Origin: Hydromonas duriensis
GTDB taxonomy: Bacteria > Pseudomonadota > Gammaproteobacteria > Burkholderiales > Burkholderiaceae
Reading direction: 5' to 3'
Assembly: GCF_004363775.1 (NCBI RefSeq)
Contig: NZ_SNZE01000009.1
Span: 1 to 64,000 of the forward strand
DNA: 64,000 bases
The notes under the pieces were generated by a model, which was not told where the DNA came from, searched no databases, and worked only from the letters and a program-made list of their open reading frames with translations. Position numbers and translations under genes: made by a program. Each line of letters opens with the position of its first letter. The first letter of the stretch is position 1. Positions 8,655 through 18,473 of the stretch are shown one piece after another.

Positions 8655-9659
8655 ATGAATATAGCGGTTTTGGGTGCTGGCGCATGGGGCTCTGCCCTTG
8701 CCTCCTCGCTTGCCAATCGGCATCGCGTTACTCTTTGGGGGCGTGATGAGTTGCTCATGTCTTCTATGGCGCAAACGTTTTATAACACAACGTACTTGAC
8801 GGGCACGCGACTGCATCCTGATTTGAAGTTCTGCCATCGTTTTGAGCAGGTCATGGCTGAACATTCTCACGCGGACGATGTGCTTATTATTGCGACCCCT
8901 TTAGCGGCTTTGCGTGGGGTGTGTCAAAAAATTGCTAAAGCGAACACGCAAGCCTCTGTGTTGTGGCTGTGTAAGGGGGTTGAGCGTGAGACATTGGCTT
9001 TGCCGCACCAAATTGTTGCTGAGGTTTTAGGGGTGGATGCGCCTGTAGGCGCTTTGTCAGGCCCTTCTTTTGCGGCTGAAGTTGCTCAAAATCAACCGTG
9101 CGCTTTGGTTTTAGCTTCTTTGCATCCACGTTTGAACATGGATTTTGTGCAGCAACTGCACCATGCTCATTTGCGGATTTATCACAGTACGGATGTGATT
9201 GGCGTGGAAATCGGCGGGGCATTGAAAAACGTACTTGCCATTGCGGCTGGGATTTGTGATGGATTAGAGTTGGGCATGAATGCCAGAGCGGCCTTGATTA
9301 CGCGAGGAATTGCTGAAATGATGCGCTTGGGGCAGGCTTTAGGTGCTCAAACTGCGACTTTAAGTGGGCTAACTGGCGTTGGGGATTTGATTCTGACTGC
9401 AACAGGGCACTTGTCGCGTAATCGAAAAGTAGGATTGGCACTGGCTGCGGGAGCGTCTTTACAGGACATCACTGCGGGCTTGGGACATGTGGCCGAGGGT
9501 GCGTTGTGCGCCCACGCGATGCTGGCATTGGCTCGACAACATCAGGTTGATTTGCCGATTACTCAAGCGGTATGCGCCGTGCTTGATGGTTTGCCTCCCA
9601 AAGAAGCCGTGCAACAATTGTTAATGCGCGAAGCCGCCAGTGAAAGTATTCGGTTATGA
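8655..9659 (+). CDS. gpsA: NAD(P)-dependent glycerol-3-phosphate dehydrogenase
   Basis: Makes sn-glycerol-3-phosphate for phospholipid synthesis. 334 residues. NAD(P) loop GAGAWG at 7–12, GPSFAAEVA in the middle, and the catalytic lysine region GGALKNVLAIAAG. No strong ribosome site is visible. The stop overlaps the hemH start as ATGA, so the two are translationally coupled. Confidence 0.96.
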   Translation: MNIAVLGAGAWGSALASSLANRHRVTLWGRDELLMSSMAQTFYNTTYLTGTRLHPDLKFCHRFEQVMAEHSHADDVLIIATPLAALRGVCQKIAKANTQASVLWLCKGVERETLALPHQIVAEVLGVDAPVGALSGPSFAAEVAQNQPCALVLASLHPRLNMDFVQQLHHAHLRIYHSTDVIGVEIGGALKNVLAIAAGICDGLELGMNARAALITRGIAEMMRLGQALGAQTATLSGLTGVGDLILTATGHLSRNRKVGLALAAGASLQDITAGLGHVAEGALCAHAMLALARQHQVDLPITQAVCAVLDGLPPKEAVQQLLMREAASESIRL

Positions 9660-10633
9660 CCACACATCATCAAGCCATATTGCTGGTTAATTTGGGTTCG
9701 CCCGACGAGCCAAGCGCACCTGCGATAGCTCGCTATTTGGCTGAATTTTTGGGCGATCGACGAGTGGTTGACCTGCCCAAATTGGTTTGGTGGCCGATTT
9801 TACATGGCATCATTTTGCGAACACGTCCGCCCAAGCTGGTAGAGAAATATAAAGCGGTTTGGCAAGAAGAGGGGGCGCCTTTAAAAGCAATTACGGCCGC
9901 GCAAGCCCGACACTTGTCCGCTCTGTTGTCCGAACAGAATGTGCGCGTTTATTGGGCCATGCGCTATCAAAACCCATCGGTTCGAGATGTCTTGCAACGC
10001 ATCAACGCCGATGGTGTGCAACACGTGCGCGTGATACCCATGTACCCGCAGTACTCCATGACCACGACAGCGACAGTTGAGGATGCGCTTAAGGCCGCGA
10101 TTTTGAAGGATGGTCACAGTTTTAGTTATGATGTTGTCCATACATATCATGAACATCCGAGCTATATTCACGCCCTAAAAATCAGTATTTTAGAGAGTTG
10201 GCAAAACAACGGTCGACCTGATTTTATCGCGGGTGACAAGTTGTTGCTTAGTTTTCATGGTTTGCCTGAACGTAATGTTTTGCGCGGTGACCCCTATCAA
10301 AAACAGTGCCAACGCACTTACGAGTTGCTTGTGCAAGCGCTTGGTTTGAGTACGCATGAAGTTAAGCTGTCGTATCAATCACGCTTTGGGGCGCAAAAAT
10401 GGTTGCAACCTTATACGCAAGCGACTTTAGAAGGCTTGGCTCAAGCGGGTACTCGACGGCTGGATGTCATCTGTCCTGGTTTTGCGGCGGATTGTTTGGA
10501 GACGTTGGAGGAGGTCAATATTGAATTGCGCGAGGTGTTTTTGCATCAAGGTGGTTTGGCGTATCATTACATTCCGTGTTTGAATACGACCCCTGCGCAT
10601 ATCCAAATGCTGCAGTCGATTGCGTTGGCATAG
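9656..10633 (+). CDS. hemH: Ferrochelatase
   Basis: Inserts Fe2+ into protoporphyrin IX, the last step of haem synthesis. 325 residues, with the N-terminal LLVNLGSPDEP, the PMYPQYSMTTTAT substrate loop, catalytic His201 in LSFHGLPER and the C-terminal acidic ETLEEVNIE. Coupled to gpsA by a 4-nt overlap. A very strong hairpin follows. Confidence 0.96.
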   Translation: MTTHHQAILLVNLGSPDEPSAPAIARYLAEFLGDRRVVDLPKLVWWPILHGIILRTRPPKLVEKYKAVWQEEGAPLKAITAAQARHLSALLSEQNVRVYWAMRYQNPSVRDVLQRINADGVQHVRVIPMYPQYSMTTTATVEDALKAAILKDGHSFSYDVVHTYHEHPSYIHALKISILESWQNNGRPDFIAGDKLLLSFHGLPERNVLRGDPYQKQCQRTYELLVQALGLSTHEVKLSYQSRFGAQKWLQPYTQATLEGLAQAGTRRLDVICPGFAADCLETLEEVNIELREVFLHQGGLAYHYIPCLNTTPAHIQMLQSIALA

Positions 10634-10647
10634 ATAAAATATTGCAT

Positions 10648-10690
10648 GCACAAAAGAACGGCACATTAACAATGTGCCGTTCTTTTGTGC
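10648..10690. terminator. Bidirectional terminator between hemH and the META lipoprotein gene
   Basis: A perfect 20-bp stem with a 3-nt loop (AAC); the arms begin GCACAAAAGAACGG and end CCGTTCTTTTGTGC. It separates two convergent genes. The A/T-rich arm bases give T-runs in both directions. Confidence 0.85.
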
Positions 10691-10715
10691 TTTTGAATGC
10701 CCCGATTCATGTTCA

Positions 10716-11150
10716 TCAATGACGTGCTGTAATCACTTCGCCATCTGTTGTTTTCAAAAGTAAAGCGCCATCCGCAGTGAAGCTATAGCTTTGGGTTTTT
10801 TCTAATAATGCCAAAAACAATGATTCTTGATTCATCAGTGCGGGCGAGCACATCATGCGTGTGCTGGCGGTTTTACTGATATTCAATGAAGAACCTTGGG
10901 CAGTGTATTGTCCATTGAAGCGGTTGCACGAGGCAGAACCGCTGACACGACCGTTTTTATCAAAAGTCATGCTGATAACCGAGCTGTCAACGATGCCTTT
11001 GCGTGCCAAGTCTTCAACATGCCATTCACCTTCTTCTAATGTGTGTTTCATAGGGCTTGTCATATTCGGTGTGTTGGAAGTATAGGTTGAGCAGGCGACT
11101 AAGCTTAAACTTAAAGCGAAAGCCGTACTTAAAGTGCGAAATGATGCCAT
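10716..11150 (-). CDS. META-domain lipoprotein (HslJ-like)
   Basis: 144 residues. A lipoprotein signal ends in LSLVAC, giving an acylated Cys20. The META domain follows, recognisable from SASCNRFNGQY and the TRMMCSPALMNQE block with two conserved cysteines. Relatives (HslJ) are linked to heat or drug resistance at the outer membrane, but no firm activity is known. It is transcribed alone. Confidence 0.85.
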   Translation of the reverse strand: MASFRTLSTAFALSLSLVACSTYTSNTPNMTSPMKHTLEEGEWHVEDLARKGIVDSSVISMTFDKNGRVSGSASCNRFNGQYTAQGSSLNISKTASTRMMCSPALMNQESLFLALLEKTQSYSFTADGALLLKTTDGEVITARH

Positions 11151-11261
11151 TGAAGTGTCCTTAGTTGTGTGTTGTTTTGTGCGTTAAGCGCGTGCATTGT
11201 ACCAAACTGTGGCGCACGTGTTTGGCACGGTGAATGTTTGTGTGTGCTTGTCTCGTTGGTC

Positions 11262-11852
11262 TTAGCGCAAAGCTTTCTCTACTTCCATGAACGTCCGAGC
11301 CACTTCAGCGTGGTGAGCGATTCCGAGTTGGCGAGCGATTTGTGCTGCTGACACGATGCCGCGAATGATTTCATTGCCTTCACTGTCTTCCTCAAGCACC
11401 AAGGTGTGTTGGCGTCCTGATTGTTTCAGCGTTTGCAATAGATGTCCGACTTTCGCATTTTTTAAATCATCAAAATGCACAAAAAATAGTTTATCACTGC
11501 AGGTCATGACATCAAACACACAAATGTCTGCATGTCGCCCGCCGCGCTCTTGCAAGACTTTCATCGGTTTTTCGCCCAAGATGTCTGTCGACGTGATGAT
11601 GCCGATAATCTGCTGTTTGTTATTGGTGACGAGCAATGAACGCACACCAAAAGCAATCATTTTGGCATTGGCATCGTCAATGGGGATGTCCGATTGAATC
11701 GTGACTGCGGGGTGGTAGTGAAAATCCGTCATGACCTCAAGGGCATGAGATGTCAAGGTGACGTTTTGAGAGGCGCGGTGTGGCGGTTGAGCGTAAACAG
11801 CAACGCCCTTTAAGTTGACTTCGGTAAGGGCTGGGTAGTGGTCGATGGACAT
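11262..11852 (-). CDS. CBS-domain pair protein
   Basis: 196 residues made of little more than two CBS motifs (about 55–115, with VRSLLVTNNKQQIIGIITS, and 125–185, with HTLVLEEDSEG and RGIVSAAQIA). Such proteins bind adenine nucleotides and often regulate a partner; none is evident nearby. I start it at 11852, where AAGAGG precedes the ATG; the open frame extends to 11897. Confidence 0.82.
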   Translation of the reverse strand: MSIDHYPALTEVNLKGVAVYAQPPHRASQNVTLTSHALEVMTDFHYHPAVTIQSDIPIDDANAKMIAFGVRSLLVTNNKQQIIGIITSTDILGEKPMKVLQERGGRHADICVFDVMTCSDKLFFVHFDDLKNAKVGHLLQTLKQSGRQHTLVLEEDSEGNEIIRGIVSAAQIARQLGIAHHAEVARTFMEVEKALR

Positions 11853-12031
11853 AAAAACCTCTTTTTGAGTGAATGACAGCAGTAGGTTAAAGTGCATTCA
11901 TGCAGTCTAGGGCTGCATGTGAAATATTCTAATACCAATCTGATTTTAAAATGTTGAGTTTTGTAATACATTACAGTGTCTTGTTTGTTATTTGCGCTAA
12001 GCTGTTGCATCACTATCAAAGGAGTTGGATT

Positions 12032-12856
12032 TTGAACGGAGTGATTGATATTTCTAAACAGGTGGCCGTTGTTATGCCTTGTCATAACGCGGCTGAAACT
12101 GTTGTTGAAGCGGTTGCAAGTGCTTTGCAACAGTCGGCCGTCAGTTGTATTTATATTGTTGATGATGCCTCCACAGATGATAGCTTTGGATTGCTGCACA
12201 ACTTGGCGAGCCGTTACCCTAGCCGTATAAAAGTGTTGCAAACGCCTGTAAAAAGCGGTGCTGCCGTTGCGAGAAATTGGGGGGTTATGCATGTCAATGA
12301 GTCTATTGTCGCTTTTTTGGATGCCGATGATGTGTATCGCCCACACGCACTCGATGCTGCGGTCATGGCGTTTCATTGCATTCCACAATTGGCGATGGTT
12401 CGACTGCCTCTTCATCCTTGGGGCGTGCCTGAAAAGTACGCCGCGCATGAGGGTTTTAAGCGAGCATGGCGCAGTGTCGAAATGACAGGTGCGGGCAATA
12501 TGGTCATACTGAAAACCGTTTTTTTAGCTGCGGGTGGTTTTCCGCAAGACGCATTGTTTCGGAGGTTTGGCGGCGAAGACGCAGCATTGGGCTTGGCTTT
12601 ACACGATACCGTCATGGTGGGTACGTTATTTGAAGATGTCGGGGTGCTGTATCGGTATAAATCAGGGTCTCATTGCCAACGGTTGCTCAATGCTCATCTG
12701 TTTCAACACATGCCAGAAGGCCTTTTGCAAAACCACCTAGACGAGGCAAATGCGGTCACAGAACGCATCGTGCAGAATTTAAAGCGGATGAGCGGTGTGT
12801 TGGCTGGTTCTATGGGCAAGGTTGTTCCCCTGCTGGTGGAGGAGGCGAAAGCATGA
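12032..12856 (+). CDS. Family 2 glycosyltransferase
   Basis: About 274 residues. GT-A fold: the first strand VAVVMPCHN, then YIVDDASTDDS and the metal-binding FLDADDVYRP. A GGEDAALG block near 195 matches the ED(Y/W) acceptor region. The frame is open from an ATG at 11951, but AAAGGAG at 12018–12024 sits 7 nt before TTG 12032, which also places the start just before the GT2 fold; I therefore prefer TTG. No transmembrane tail. The acceptor is unknown. Confidence 0.8.
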   Translation: MNGVIDISKQVAVVMPCHNAAETVVEAVASALQQSAVSCIYIVDDASTDDSFGLLHNLASRYPSRIKVLQTPVKSGAAVARNWGVMHVNESIVAFLDADDVYRPHALDAAVMAFHCIPQLAMVRLPLHPWGVPEKYAAHEGFKRAWRSVEMTGAGNMVILKTVFLAAGGFPQDALFRRFGGEDAALGLALHDTVMVGTLFEDVGVLYRYKSGSHCQRLLNAHLFQHMPEGLLQNHLDEANAVTERIVQNLKRMSGVLAGSMGKVVPLLVEEAKA

Positions 12857-12920
12857 GGCTGTTTTTGCGACAGTCTGTTTTTTGATGTGTGGGAAATTTT
12901 TAAACAAATGGGAGAGTGTG

Positions 12921-13385
12921 ATGAATGCAGTAAGCGTCAAATGGGCAAAGTTGTCGGATGTTGAGTGCGTAGTGCCGTTATTTGATGGCTATCGTCAGTT
13001 TTATCAAAAGCCATCTGACTTGGCATTGTCCGCTCGGATTTTGACAGTCCGATTGCAAAACAACCAATCTCGTGTGGCTCTAGCGTTTGATGAACAAGGC
13101 GAGGCCTGTGGTTTTGCGCAGCTCTATCCGATGTTTAGCTCTTTGGCAATGAGCCTTGAAGCCACTCAAGTTTGGTTATTGAACGACTTATTTGTTAAAC
13201 CATCCGCAAGGGGGCTGGGCGTGGGCAAAACCTTGCTTGATTTTGTGCAAAACTGGGCCGCGGATGAAAAACTGGGGTATCTCATGCTGGAAACCGCTAA
13301 AACCAATGTTGTCGCGCAAAAATTTTATGAGGCTCAAGGCTGGCGGCGCGATAACGATTTTTATACTTATTATTACGTTTTGTGA
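12921..13385 (+). CDS. GNAT-family N-acetyltransferase
   Basis: 154 residues. Acetyl-CoA-dependent acetyltransferase fold with motif A NDLFVKPSARGLGVGKTLL and a C-terminal AQKFYEAQGWRRD. The ATG at 12921 follows GGGAGAG at correct spacing, so the longer open frame from 12795 is discarded. The substrate cannot be told from sequence. Confidence 0.85.
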   Translation: MNAVSVKWAKLSDVECVVPLFDGYRQFYQKPSDLALSARILTVRLQNNQSRVALAFDEQGEACGFAQLYPMFSSLAMSLEATQVWLLNDLFVKPSARGLGVGKTLLDFVQNWAADEKLGYLMLETAKTNVVAQKFYEAQGWRRDNDFYTYYYVL

Positions 13386-13445
13386 CCTTGTTCGATAAAT
13401 AAGTTTCTGAAATTTAAAATAACTCAGCATGAAATGCTTAAAGTG

Positions 13446-13467
13446 CGCCGTGTCTACGGCGTTTTTT
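13446..13467 (+). terminator. Terminator after the GNAT gene
   Basis: Stem CGCCGT/ACGGCG with loop GTCT, then six T. Confidence 0.85.
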
Positions 13468-13490
13468 ATTTATGAGCTATCCCTTTGTGT

Positions 13491-13496
13491 TATAAT
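13491..13496 (+). promoter_or_regulatory. Probable -10 box of the ndk promoter
   Basis: A perfect TATAAT 81 nt before ndk, just after the upstream terminator. The -35 region is poor. Confidence 0.45.
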
Positions 13497-13576
13497 TTTA
13501 CGTTGACAAGAAACATAAACAACTTGATTTTATTGTCTTTTTTAAACATCCTTCTTTTTTAAACAGGAGCATAGCA

Positions 13577-13981
13577 ATGGCTATCGAACGTACTTTATCT
13601 ATCATCAAACCAGACGCAGTTGCAAAAAACGTGATTGGTCAAATTTACACACGTTTTGAAAATGCAGGCTTGAAAATTGTTGCCGCTCAATACAAGCAAT
13701 TAACTCAAGCGGAAGCAGAGGGTTTTTACGCTGTACATAAAGAACGTCCTTTCTTCAAAGATTTGGTTGCGTTCATGATTTCAGGTCCAGTCATGATTCA
13801 AGCCTTGGAAGGCGAGAATGCGGTATTGAAAAATCGCGAATTGATGGGTGCGACCAATCCTAAAGAAGCTGCTCCAGGTACTATCCGTGCTGATTTTGCA
13901 GAATCAATTGATGCAAATGCCGTTCACGGCTCTGACAGCTTGGAAAATGCTGCGATTGAAATCAAATACTTTTTTGGTTAA
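13577..13981 (+). CDS. ndk: Nucleoside diphosphate kinase
   Basis: Balances (d)NTP pools by phosphate transfer through His117 (NAVHGSDS). 134 residues, a little shorter than the usual ~141, with the loss at the C-terminus. The IIKPDAV start and [15 protein letters not shown] block are intact. It opens the conserved Burkholderiales run to hflX. Confidence 0.96.
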   Translation: MAIERTLSIIKPDAVAKNVIGQIYTRFENAGLKIVAAQYKQLTQAEAEGFYAVHKERPFFKDLVAFMISGPVMIQALEGENAVLKNRELMGATNPKEAAPGTIRADFAESIDANAVHGSDSLENAAIEIKYFFG

Positions 13982-14015
13982 TCACACGCTTGCTCGAAAA
14001 AGTTAATTTTTCGAA

Positions 14016-14064
14016 GGCTTTATCCGTTGTTCGAGTCGATATGCTGTGAGCATCCGATAAAGCC
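14016..14064 (+). repeat. Inverted repeat in the rlmN leader
   Basis: GGCTTTATC (14016–14024) and GATAAAGCC (14056–14064) form a 9-bp stem around a 31-nt loop that holds a smaller ATGCTGTGAGCAT hairpin. No T-run follows. It could be a weak ndk terminator or an rlmN leader structure. Confidence 0.45.
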
Positions 14065-14092
14065 ATGCAAGAAAATATAAAAGCACCTAAAG

Positions 14093-15328
14093 ATGAAAAC
14101 CAACCTGTTAAATTTTGACCTTGCAGGCATGACCGAACTTTTCGCTCAGATGGGCGAAAAGCCTTTTCGCGCCCGTCAGGTCACACGGTGGATTCATCAT
14201 TTTGGTGCGCAACGATTTGACCAAATGACTGATTTGGCCAAATCATTGCGTACCCGATTGGAGCAAGAGGCGCAGTTGCCGCTACCGACCATCATCAGTG
14301 ATCACACATCTTATGACGGAACACGCAAGTGGTTGACTGACGTCGAGCAAGGCAATGCAGTCGAGTCGGTTTATATTCCAGAAGCCACACGCGGCACGCT
14401 GTGCATTTCGTCGCAGGCGGGCTGTGCGGTCAATTGCCGTTTTTGCTCGACGGGGCACCAAGGGTTTAACCGTAATTTGACGACAGGTGAAATCATCAGC
14501 CAGTTGTGGTGGGCGAACCATGCTTTGGGCGCAGATCCTAAAGGACAACGTTTGATTACCAATGTGGTGATGATGGGCATGGGCGAGCCTTTACTCAATT
14601 ACAATCAGTTGGTTCCCGCCTTAAAGTTGATGCTGGATGACAATGCTTATGGTTTGTCGCGTCGGCGTGTGACTGTCTCGACATCGGGTGTTGTGCCCAT
14701 GATGGATCGCTTGAGCCAAGATTGTCCCGTTGCTTTGGCGGTGTCTTTACACGCGCCGAATGATGCTTTGCGCGATGAGCTGGTTCCCTTAAACAAAAAA
14801 TACCCGTTGCGTGAGCTGATGGCAGCATGCCAGCGTTATTTGCCCCATGCGCCACGAGATTTTGTGACGTTTGAATATGTCATGCTGGCGGGGGTGAATG
14901 ATTCTGTTAAGCATGCTAAAGAATTGGTTGCGCTGGTACAAGATGTGCCGTGCAAATTTAATTTAATACCGTTTAATCCGTTTCCTGCGTCTGGATTGCA
15001 TGCGTCTTCACGCCAACAGATTATGGCTTTTTCTCAAGTGTTAATGGATGCAGGAATTGTCACCACTGTGCGCAAAACCCGTGGCGATGATATTGATGCC
15101 GCTTGTGGACAGCTCGCGGGGCAGGTTAGGGATCGTACGCGTCACGCCGAGCGCATGGCCGAGCAAGTGTTGGTCTTTACGCCAAGAGCGAAGGTTTCCG
15201 CAGAAACAGATGACGCCAACGCCGATGCGGCTGATGCGAAACGTGGTGTGATTTCGTTTGCTCAAATGCAGGCCCAAATTGAGCAGGTCAACGCGCAAGA
15301 AAACGCCAAGGCTGGAACATCGGAATGA
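14093..15328 (+). CDS. rlmN: Dual-specificity 23S rRNA A2503 / tRNA A37 C2-methyltransferase
   Basis: Radical-SAM enzyme that methylates A2503 of 23S rRNA and A37 of some tRNAs. 411 residues. The CX3CX2C cluster is C111, C115, C118 in [25 protein letters not shown] is the SAM-binding loop and the late [12 protein letters not shown] carries the second catalytic Cys. The C-terminal ~45 residues are Ala/Glu-rich and family-variable. The stop overlaps pilW by ATGA. Confidence 0.96.
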   Translation: MKTNLLNFDLAGMTELFAQMGEKPFRARQVTRWIHHFGAQRFDQMTDLAKSLRTRLEQEAQLPLPTIISDHTSYDGTRKWLTDVEQGNAVESVYIPEATRGTLCISSQAGCAVNCRFCSTGHQGFNRNLTTGEIISQLWWANHALGADPKGQRLITNVVMMGMGEPLLNYNQLVPALKLMLDDNAYGLSRRRVTVSTSGVVPMMDRLSQDCPVALAVSLHAPNDALRDELVPLNKKYPLRELMAACQRYLPHAPRDFVTFEYVMLAGVNDSVKHAKELVALVQDVPCKFNLIPFNPFPASGLHASSRQQIMAFSQVLMDAGIVTTVRKTRGDDIDAACGQLAGQVRDRTRHAERMAEQVLVFTPRAKVSAETDDANADAADAKRGVISFAQMQAQIEQVNAQENAKAGTSE

Positions 15329-16068
15329 GATCTGCGTTGATGTTGTTTGTGGCATGTATGTTCAGTGCGTGCGTGAATACGTCTCGGATGGATAAAACAC
15401 TGGCGTATGCACAGGTGCACACTGAATTGGCGGTGAATTATTTTGACGTTGGGCAAGTGGGCATTGCGGTTCGTGAGGCCGAATTGGCGTTGAGTGCTGC
15501 ACCCAGTTATGCGCCAGCACATAACCTGCTCGCCTTGATGTACGCTCAGTTGCGTCAAAATGACAAAGCGGACGTGCATTTTAACCAAGCTTTGGCAGGT
15601 GCATCGAATACGACCGATGTGCGTAATAATTACGCTTGGTTTTTGTGTGGCAGTGGTCGTGCGGATGAAGCCATGGTGCAATTTGCTAAAGTGTTGCGGG
15701 ACCCGCTGTATGTTAGCATGGATAAAGCATTGGTCAATGCGGGTGTTTGTGCGGCACGGATGGGGCGATTTGATTTGGCGCATTCTTACTTGAATGCAGC
15801 TTTAGATGTCAATCCAAAAAATGCGGTTGCCTACCTTTATCGAGCACATATGGCGGTTAGCGAAAAGCGTTTTGATGCGGCTCGTGAAGATGCTCGTGCC
15901 GCAGAAATATTGCAAGATAAATCGAAACTGCTTTGGTTGAATGTACGTTTGGCGCAAGCTCAAAAACAGTTGAGCGAAGAAAGTCGGCTGATTGCCGCTT
16001 TGTTATTAGATGCGCCAACCAGTGATGAAGCTGCTTGGGCACGCGCTGGAGACTTCAATCAGTTTTAA
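15325..16068 (+). CDS. pilW: Type IV pilus biogenesis TPR lipoprotein PilW/PilF
   Basis: 247 residues. Outer-membrane lipoprotein (lipobox near FSAC) with about six TPR units; the family helps secretin PilQ assemble or be localised. It is coupled to rlmN by a 4-nt overlap, its standard place in Burkholderiales. No other pilus genes are in the window. Confidence 0.88.
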   Translation: MRSALMLFVACMFSACVNTSRMDKTLAYAQVHTELAVNYFDVGQVGIAVREAELALSAAPSYAPAHNLLALMYAQLRQNDKADVHFNQALAGASNTTDVRNNYAWFLCGSGRADEAMVQFAKVLRDPLYVSMDKALVNAGVCAARMGRFDLAHSYLNAALDVNPKNAVAYLYRAHMAVSEKRFDAAREDARAAEILQDKSKLLWLNVRLAQAQKQLSEESRLIAALLLDAPTSDEAAWARAGDFNQF

Positions 16069-16211
16069 AAATAAGTGAAAACATCGGGCGTTGTTTTGAT
16101 AACTGGTTGTAAAATTATCGTTAAAACGTCTGCATGGCTTAAGCTGAAACGCCTTTAAGACATGCAGGTCATTAATCATGTGGTTGTACAAATAAAATAG
16201 AGAGTTCTGAT

Positions 16212-17084
16212 ATGACTGAGCAAGACAAATTAAATTTAGACTCCGTTGTCCAAGAGGATGGGCAAAAAGCCAGTCCTGAAGTCGCTTTAACTTTAGGTCA
16301 GTGGTTAGTGAATGCGCGCCAAGCCAAAGGCCTGAATGCACAAGACGTTGCATCGCGTAGTAACCGAGCTTTGCGTCAGATTGAAGCCCTTGAGGCGGAT
16401 GATTTATCTCTTTTTGGTTCAGCAAATTTACTGCGTGCTGTTGTCCGCCATTATGCAAAAATTGTTGGTGTTGACCCAGACGAAGCCGTCAGCTATTTAC
16501 CCGCGCAGTATCAGAATCAAGCGGCTGTATTGCCCGAGCGCGAGAGCCGTGTCAGTGAAAAAGTGGCCTCACAAGGCACGCCTTTGAATAAACCTTGGAT
16601 TGGTAAAATTTGGTTGGTGTTACTGTCTTTGGTTGTGGCCAGTTTATTGGCGTACTGGGTTTTGGGAACACGCCTCATGAAAAAACAAGAAGGCGTGCAG
16701 AAAGTGTCTGAGCCCAACCAAGTGCAAGTCATTACGCAGTCACAAACGGTTGCGCCTGCTCCTGTTGTTGAGCCTACCGCTGCGCCAGCAACTGCCCCTG
16801 TTGAGAACGAAGCCGCAAGTGCACCAAGCTTACCAAATGATGCACTCATGTTGAAATTCAAAGTGGCAAGCTGGGTCGAAATTAAAGACGCCAAAGGGAC
16901 GGTCTTGTTAAGCGGCACGCAAGAGGCGGGCACAGAACAAACGGTCACGGGTGAGTTGCCTTTGAAAGTGAAAATTGGCAATGCCTCACAAGTTGAAGCC
17001 ACTTGGAAAGGGCAGCCCTATGATTTAAAAGCGGCGATTGCCAACAAGGGCAAAGACGTCGCAAAAATTGACGAACTCAATTAA
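16212..17084 (+). CDS. rodZ: RodZ-like helix-turn-helix membrane protein
   Basis: 290 residues in three parts: a cytoplasmic HTH_25 domain (about 25–95, LGQWLVNARQAKGL), one membrane segment (about 135–155), a Pro/Ala-rich linker, then a periplasmic DUF4115 domain (SWVEIKDAKGTVLLSG). This is the RodZ layout; RodZ links MreB to the cell-wall machinery. AGAGAG precedes the start. It sits directly before ispG, as in most beta- and gammaproteobacteria. Confidence 0.9.
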   Translation: MTEQDKLNLDSVVQEDGQKASPEVALTLGQWLVNARQAKGLNAQDVASRSNRALRQIEALEADDLSLFGSANLLRAVVRHYAKIVGVDPDEAVSYLPAQYQNQAAVLPERESRVSEKVASQGTPLNKPWIGKIWLVLLSLVVASLLAYWVLGTRLMKKQEGVQKVSEPNQVQVITQSQTVAPAPVVEPTAAPATAPVENEAASAPSLPNDALMLKFKVASWVEIKDAKGTVLLSGTQEAGTEQTVTGELPLKVKIGNASQVEATWKGQPYDLKAAIANKGKDVAKIDELN

Positions 17085-17108
17085 ATAAACAAACAATTAA
17101 GTTTTGAT

Positions 17109-18347
17109 ATGAACATCCAACATCCAACATTGCGTCACCACACCCATGCTGTTGTCGTGCGTCATGCCGACACAGCGGTACGCATCGGTGGTGGACACCC
17201 GATTGTCGTGCAGTCAATGACCAATACGGATACGGTCGATGCCTTGGGCACGGCCATTCAAATCAAAGAGCTGGCTCAGGCGGGCTCAGAACTCGTGCGC
17301 ATCACGGTCAACTCGCCCGAGGCCGCTGCCGCTGTCCCTTATATTCGCCAAAAACTGGACGACATGGGGGTGCATGTTCCGCTTGTCGGCGACTTTCACT
17401 ACAATGGACATAAGTTACTCACGCAATATCCTGATTGCGCGCAAGCCTTATCGAAATACCGCATCAATCCAGGCAACGTTGGCGCGGGTTCGCGCAAAGA
17501 TGCACAGTTCGCACAAATGATTGAAGTGGCGGTGAAATACGACAAGCCCGTGCGCATCGGCGTGAATTGGGGCAGTTTGGATCAATCGGTATTGGCGCGG
17601 ATTATGGATGAAAATGCCCAACGCACAAAGCCGTGGACGGCACAACAGGTCATGACCGAAGCGCTCATCACCTCTGCGCTTGAATCCGCTCAAGCGGCAC
17701 GCGACATCGGCTTGCGCGAAGACCAAATTGTGATTTCTTGCAAAGTATCGAACGTACAAGATTTGATTGCAGTTTATCAACAACTGGCGCAACGCTGCCA
17801 TTATGCGCTTCACCTCGGGTTGACTGAAGCAGGCATGGGCAGCAAGGGCATCGTTGCCTCGTCCGCCGCGCTTGGCGTATTGCTCCAACAAGGCATCGGT
17901 GACACCATCCGCGTTTCACTCACGCCTGAACCGAACGGTAGCCGCAGCACTGAAGTCGTGGTGGCACAAGAGATTTTACAAACCATGGGTTTTCGTCAAT
18001 TCACGCCAATGGTGGTGGCCTGTCCTGGTTGCGGCCGCACCACCAGCACCGTGTTTCAAGAATTGGCGTCGGATATTCAAGCCTACCTGCGTGAACAAAT
18101 GCCTGTTTGGAAAACGCAATACACTGGTGTTGAAAGCATGACCGTTGCGGTCATGGGGTGTGTGGTCAACGGCCCAGGCGAATCGAAACATGCCAATATT
18201 GGTATTTCCTTACCTGGCACAGGCGAGACCCCCGCTGCACCCGTGTTTGTCGATGGTGTGCGCACGGTGACGCTGAAAGGCGACAATATCGCGGTCGAGT
18301 TTCAAGCGATTGTGGATGACTACGTAAAGCGGACGTATGGTGCTTGA
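17109..18347 (+). CDS. ispG: (E)-4-hydroxy-3-methylbut-2-enyl-diphosphate synthase
   Basis: Penultimate step of the MEP isoprenoid pathway, a [4Fe-4S] enzyme. 412 residues. Cluster ligands lie in [10 protein letters not shown] and [22 protein letters not shown] is the betaproteobacterial-type insert region. The TIM-barrel start ([11 protein letters not shown]) is intact. 24 nt after rodZ. Confidence 0.96.
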   Translation: MNIQHPTLRHHTHAVVVRHADTAVRIGGGHPIVVQSMTNTDTVDALGTAIQIKELAQAGSELVRITVNSPEAAAAVPYIRQKLDDMGVHVPLVGDFHYNGHKLLTQYPDCAQALSKYRINPGNVGAGSRKDAQFAQMIEVAVKYDKPVRIGVNWGSLDQSVLARIMDENAQRTKPWTAQQVMTEALITSALESAQAARDIGLREDQIVISCKVSNVQDLIAVYQQLAQRCHYALHLGLTEAGMGSKGIVASSAALGVLLQQGIGDTIRVSLTPEPNGSRSTEVVVAQEILQTMGFRQFTPMVVACPGCGRTTSTVFQELASDIQAYLREQMPVWKTQYTGVESMTVAVMGCVVNGPGESKHANIGISLPGTGETPAAPVFVDGVRTVTLKGDNIAVEFQAIVDDYVKRTYGA

Positions 18348-18353
18348 GTGTGT

Positions 18354-18399
18354 TGATACAATTCATGAGCGCAGAGTGTTGCGCCAATTTTTTGTATCA
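18354..18399 (+). repeat. Nested inverted repeat between ispG and hisS
   Basis: Outer arms TGATACAA / TTGTATCA (8 bp, perfect) enclose GCGCA GAGTGT TGCGC. No T-run follows the outer stem, so it is not a standard terminator. Confidence 0.5.
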
Positions 18400-18473
18400 G
18401 GTATACACCTAAGTCGCTTCTACTCTGAAACGGTCATCTTGTAGTTTTTTATTAAAATTGAATGATTTTTAAG

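Noticed and set aside
13994-14014. Terminator directly after ndk (TCGAAAAA…TTTTTCGA)
   Set aside because: The stem is AT-only and lacks a T-run after it; not strong enough to call.
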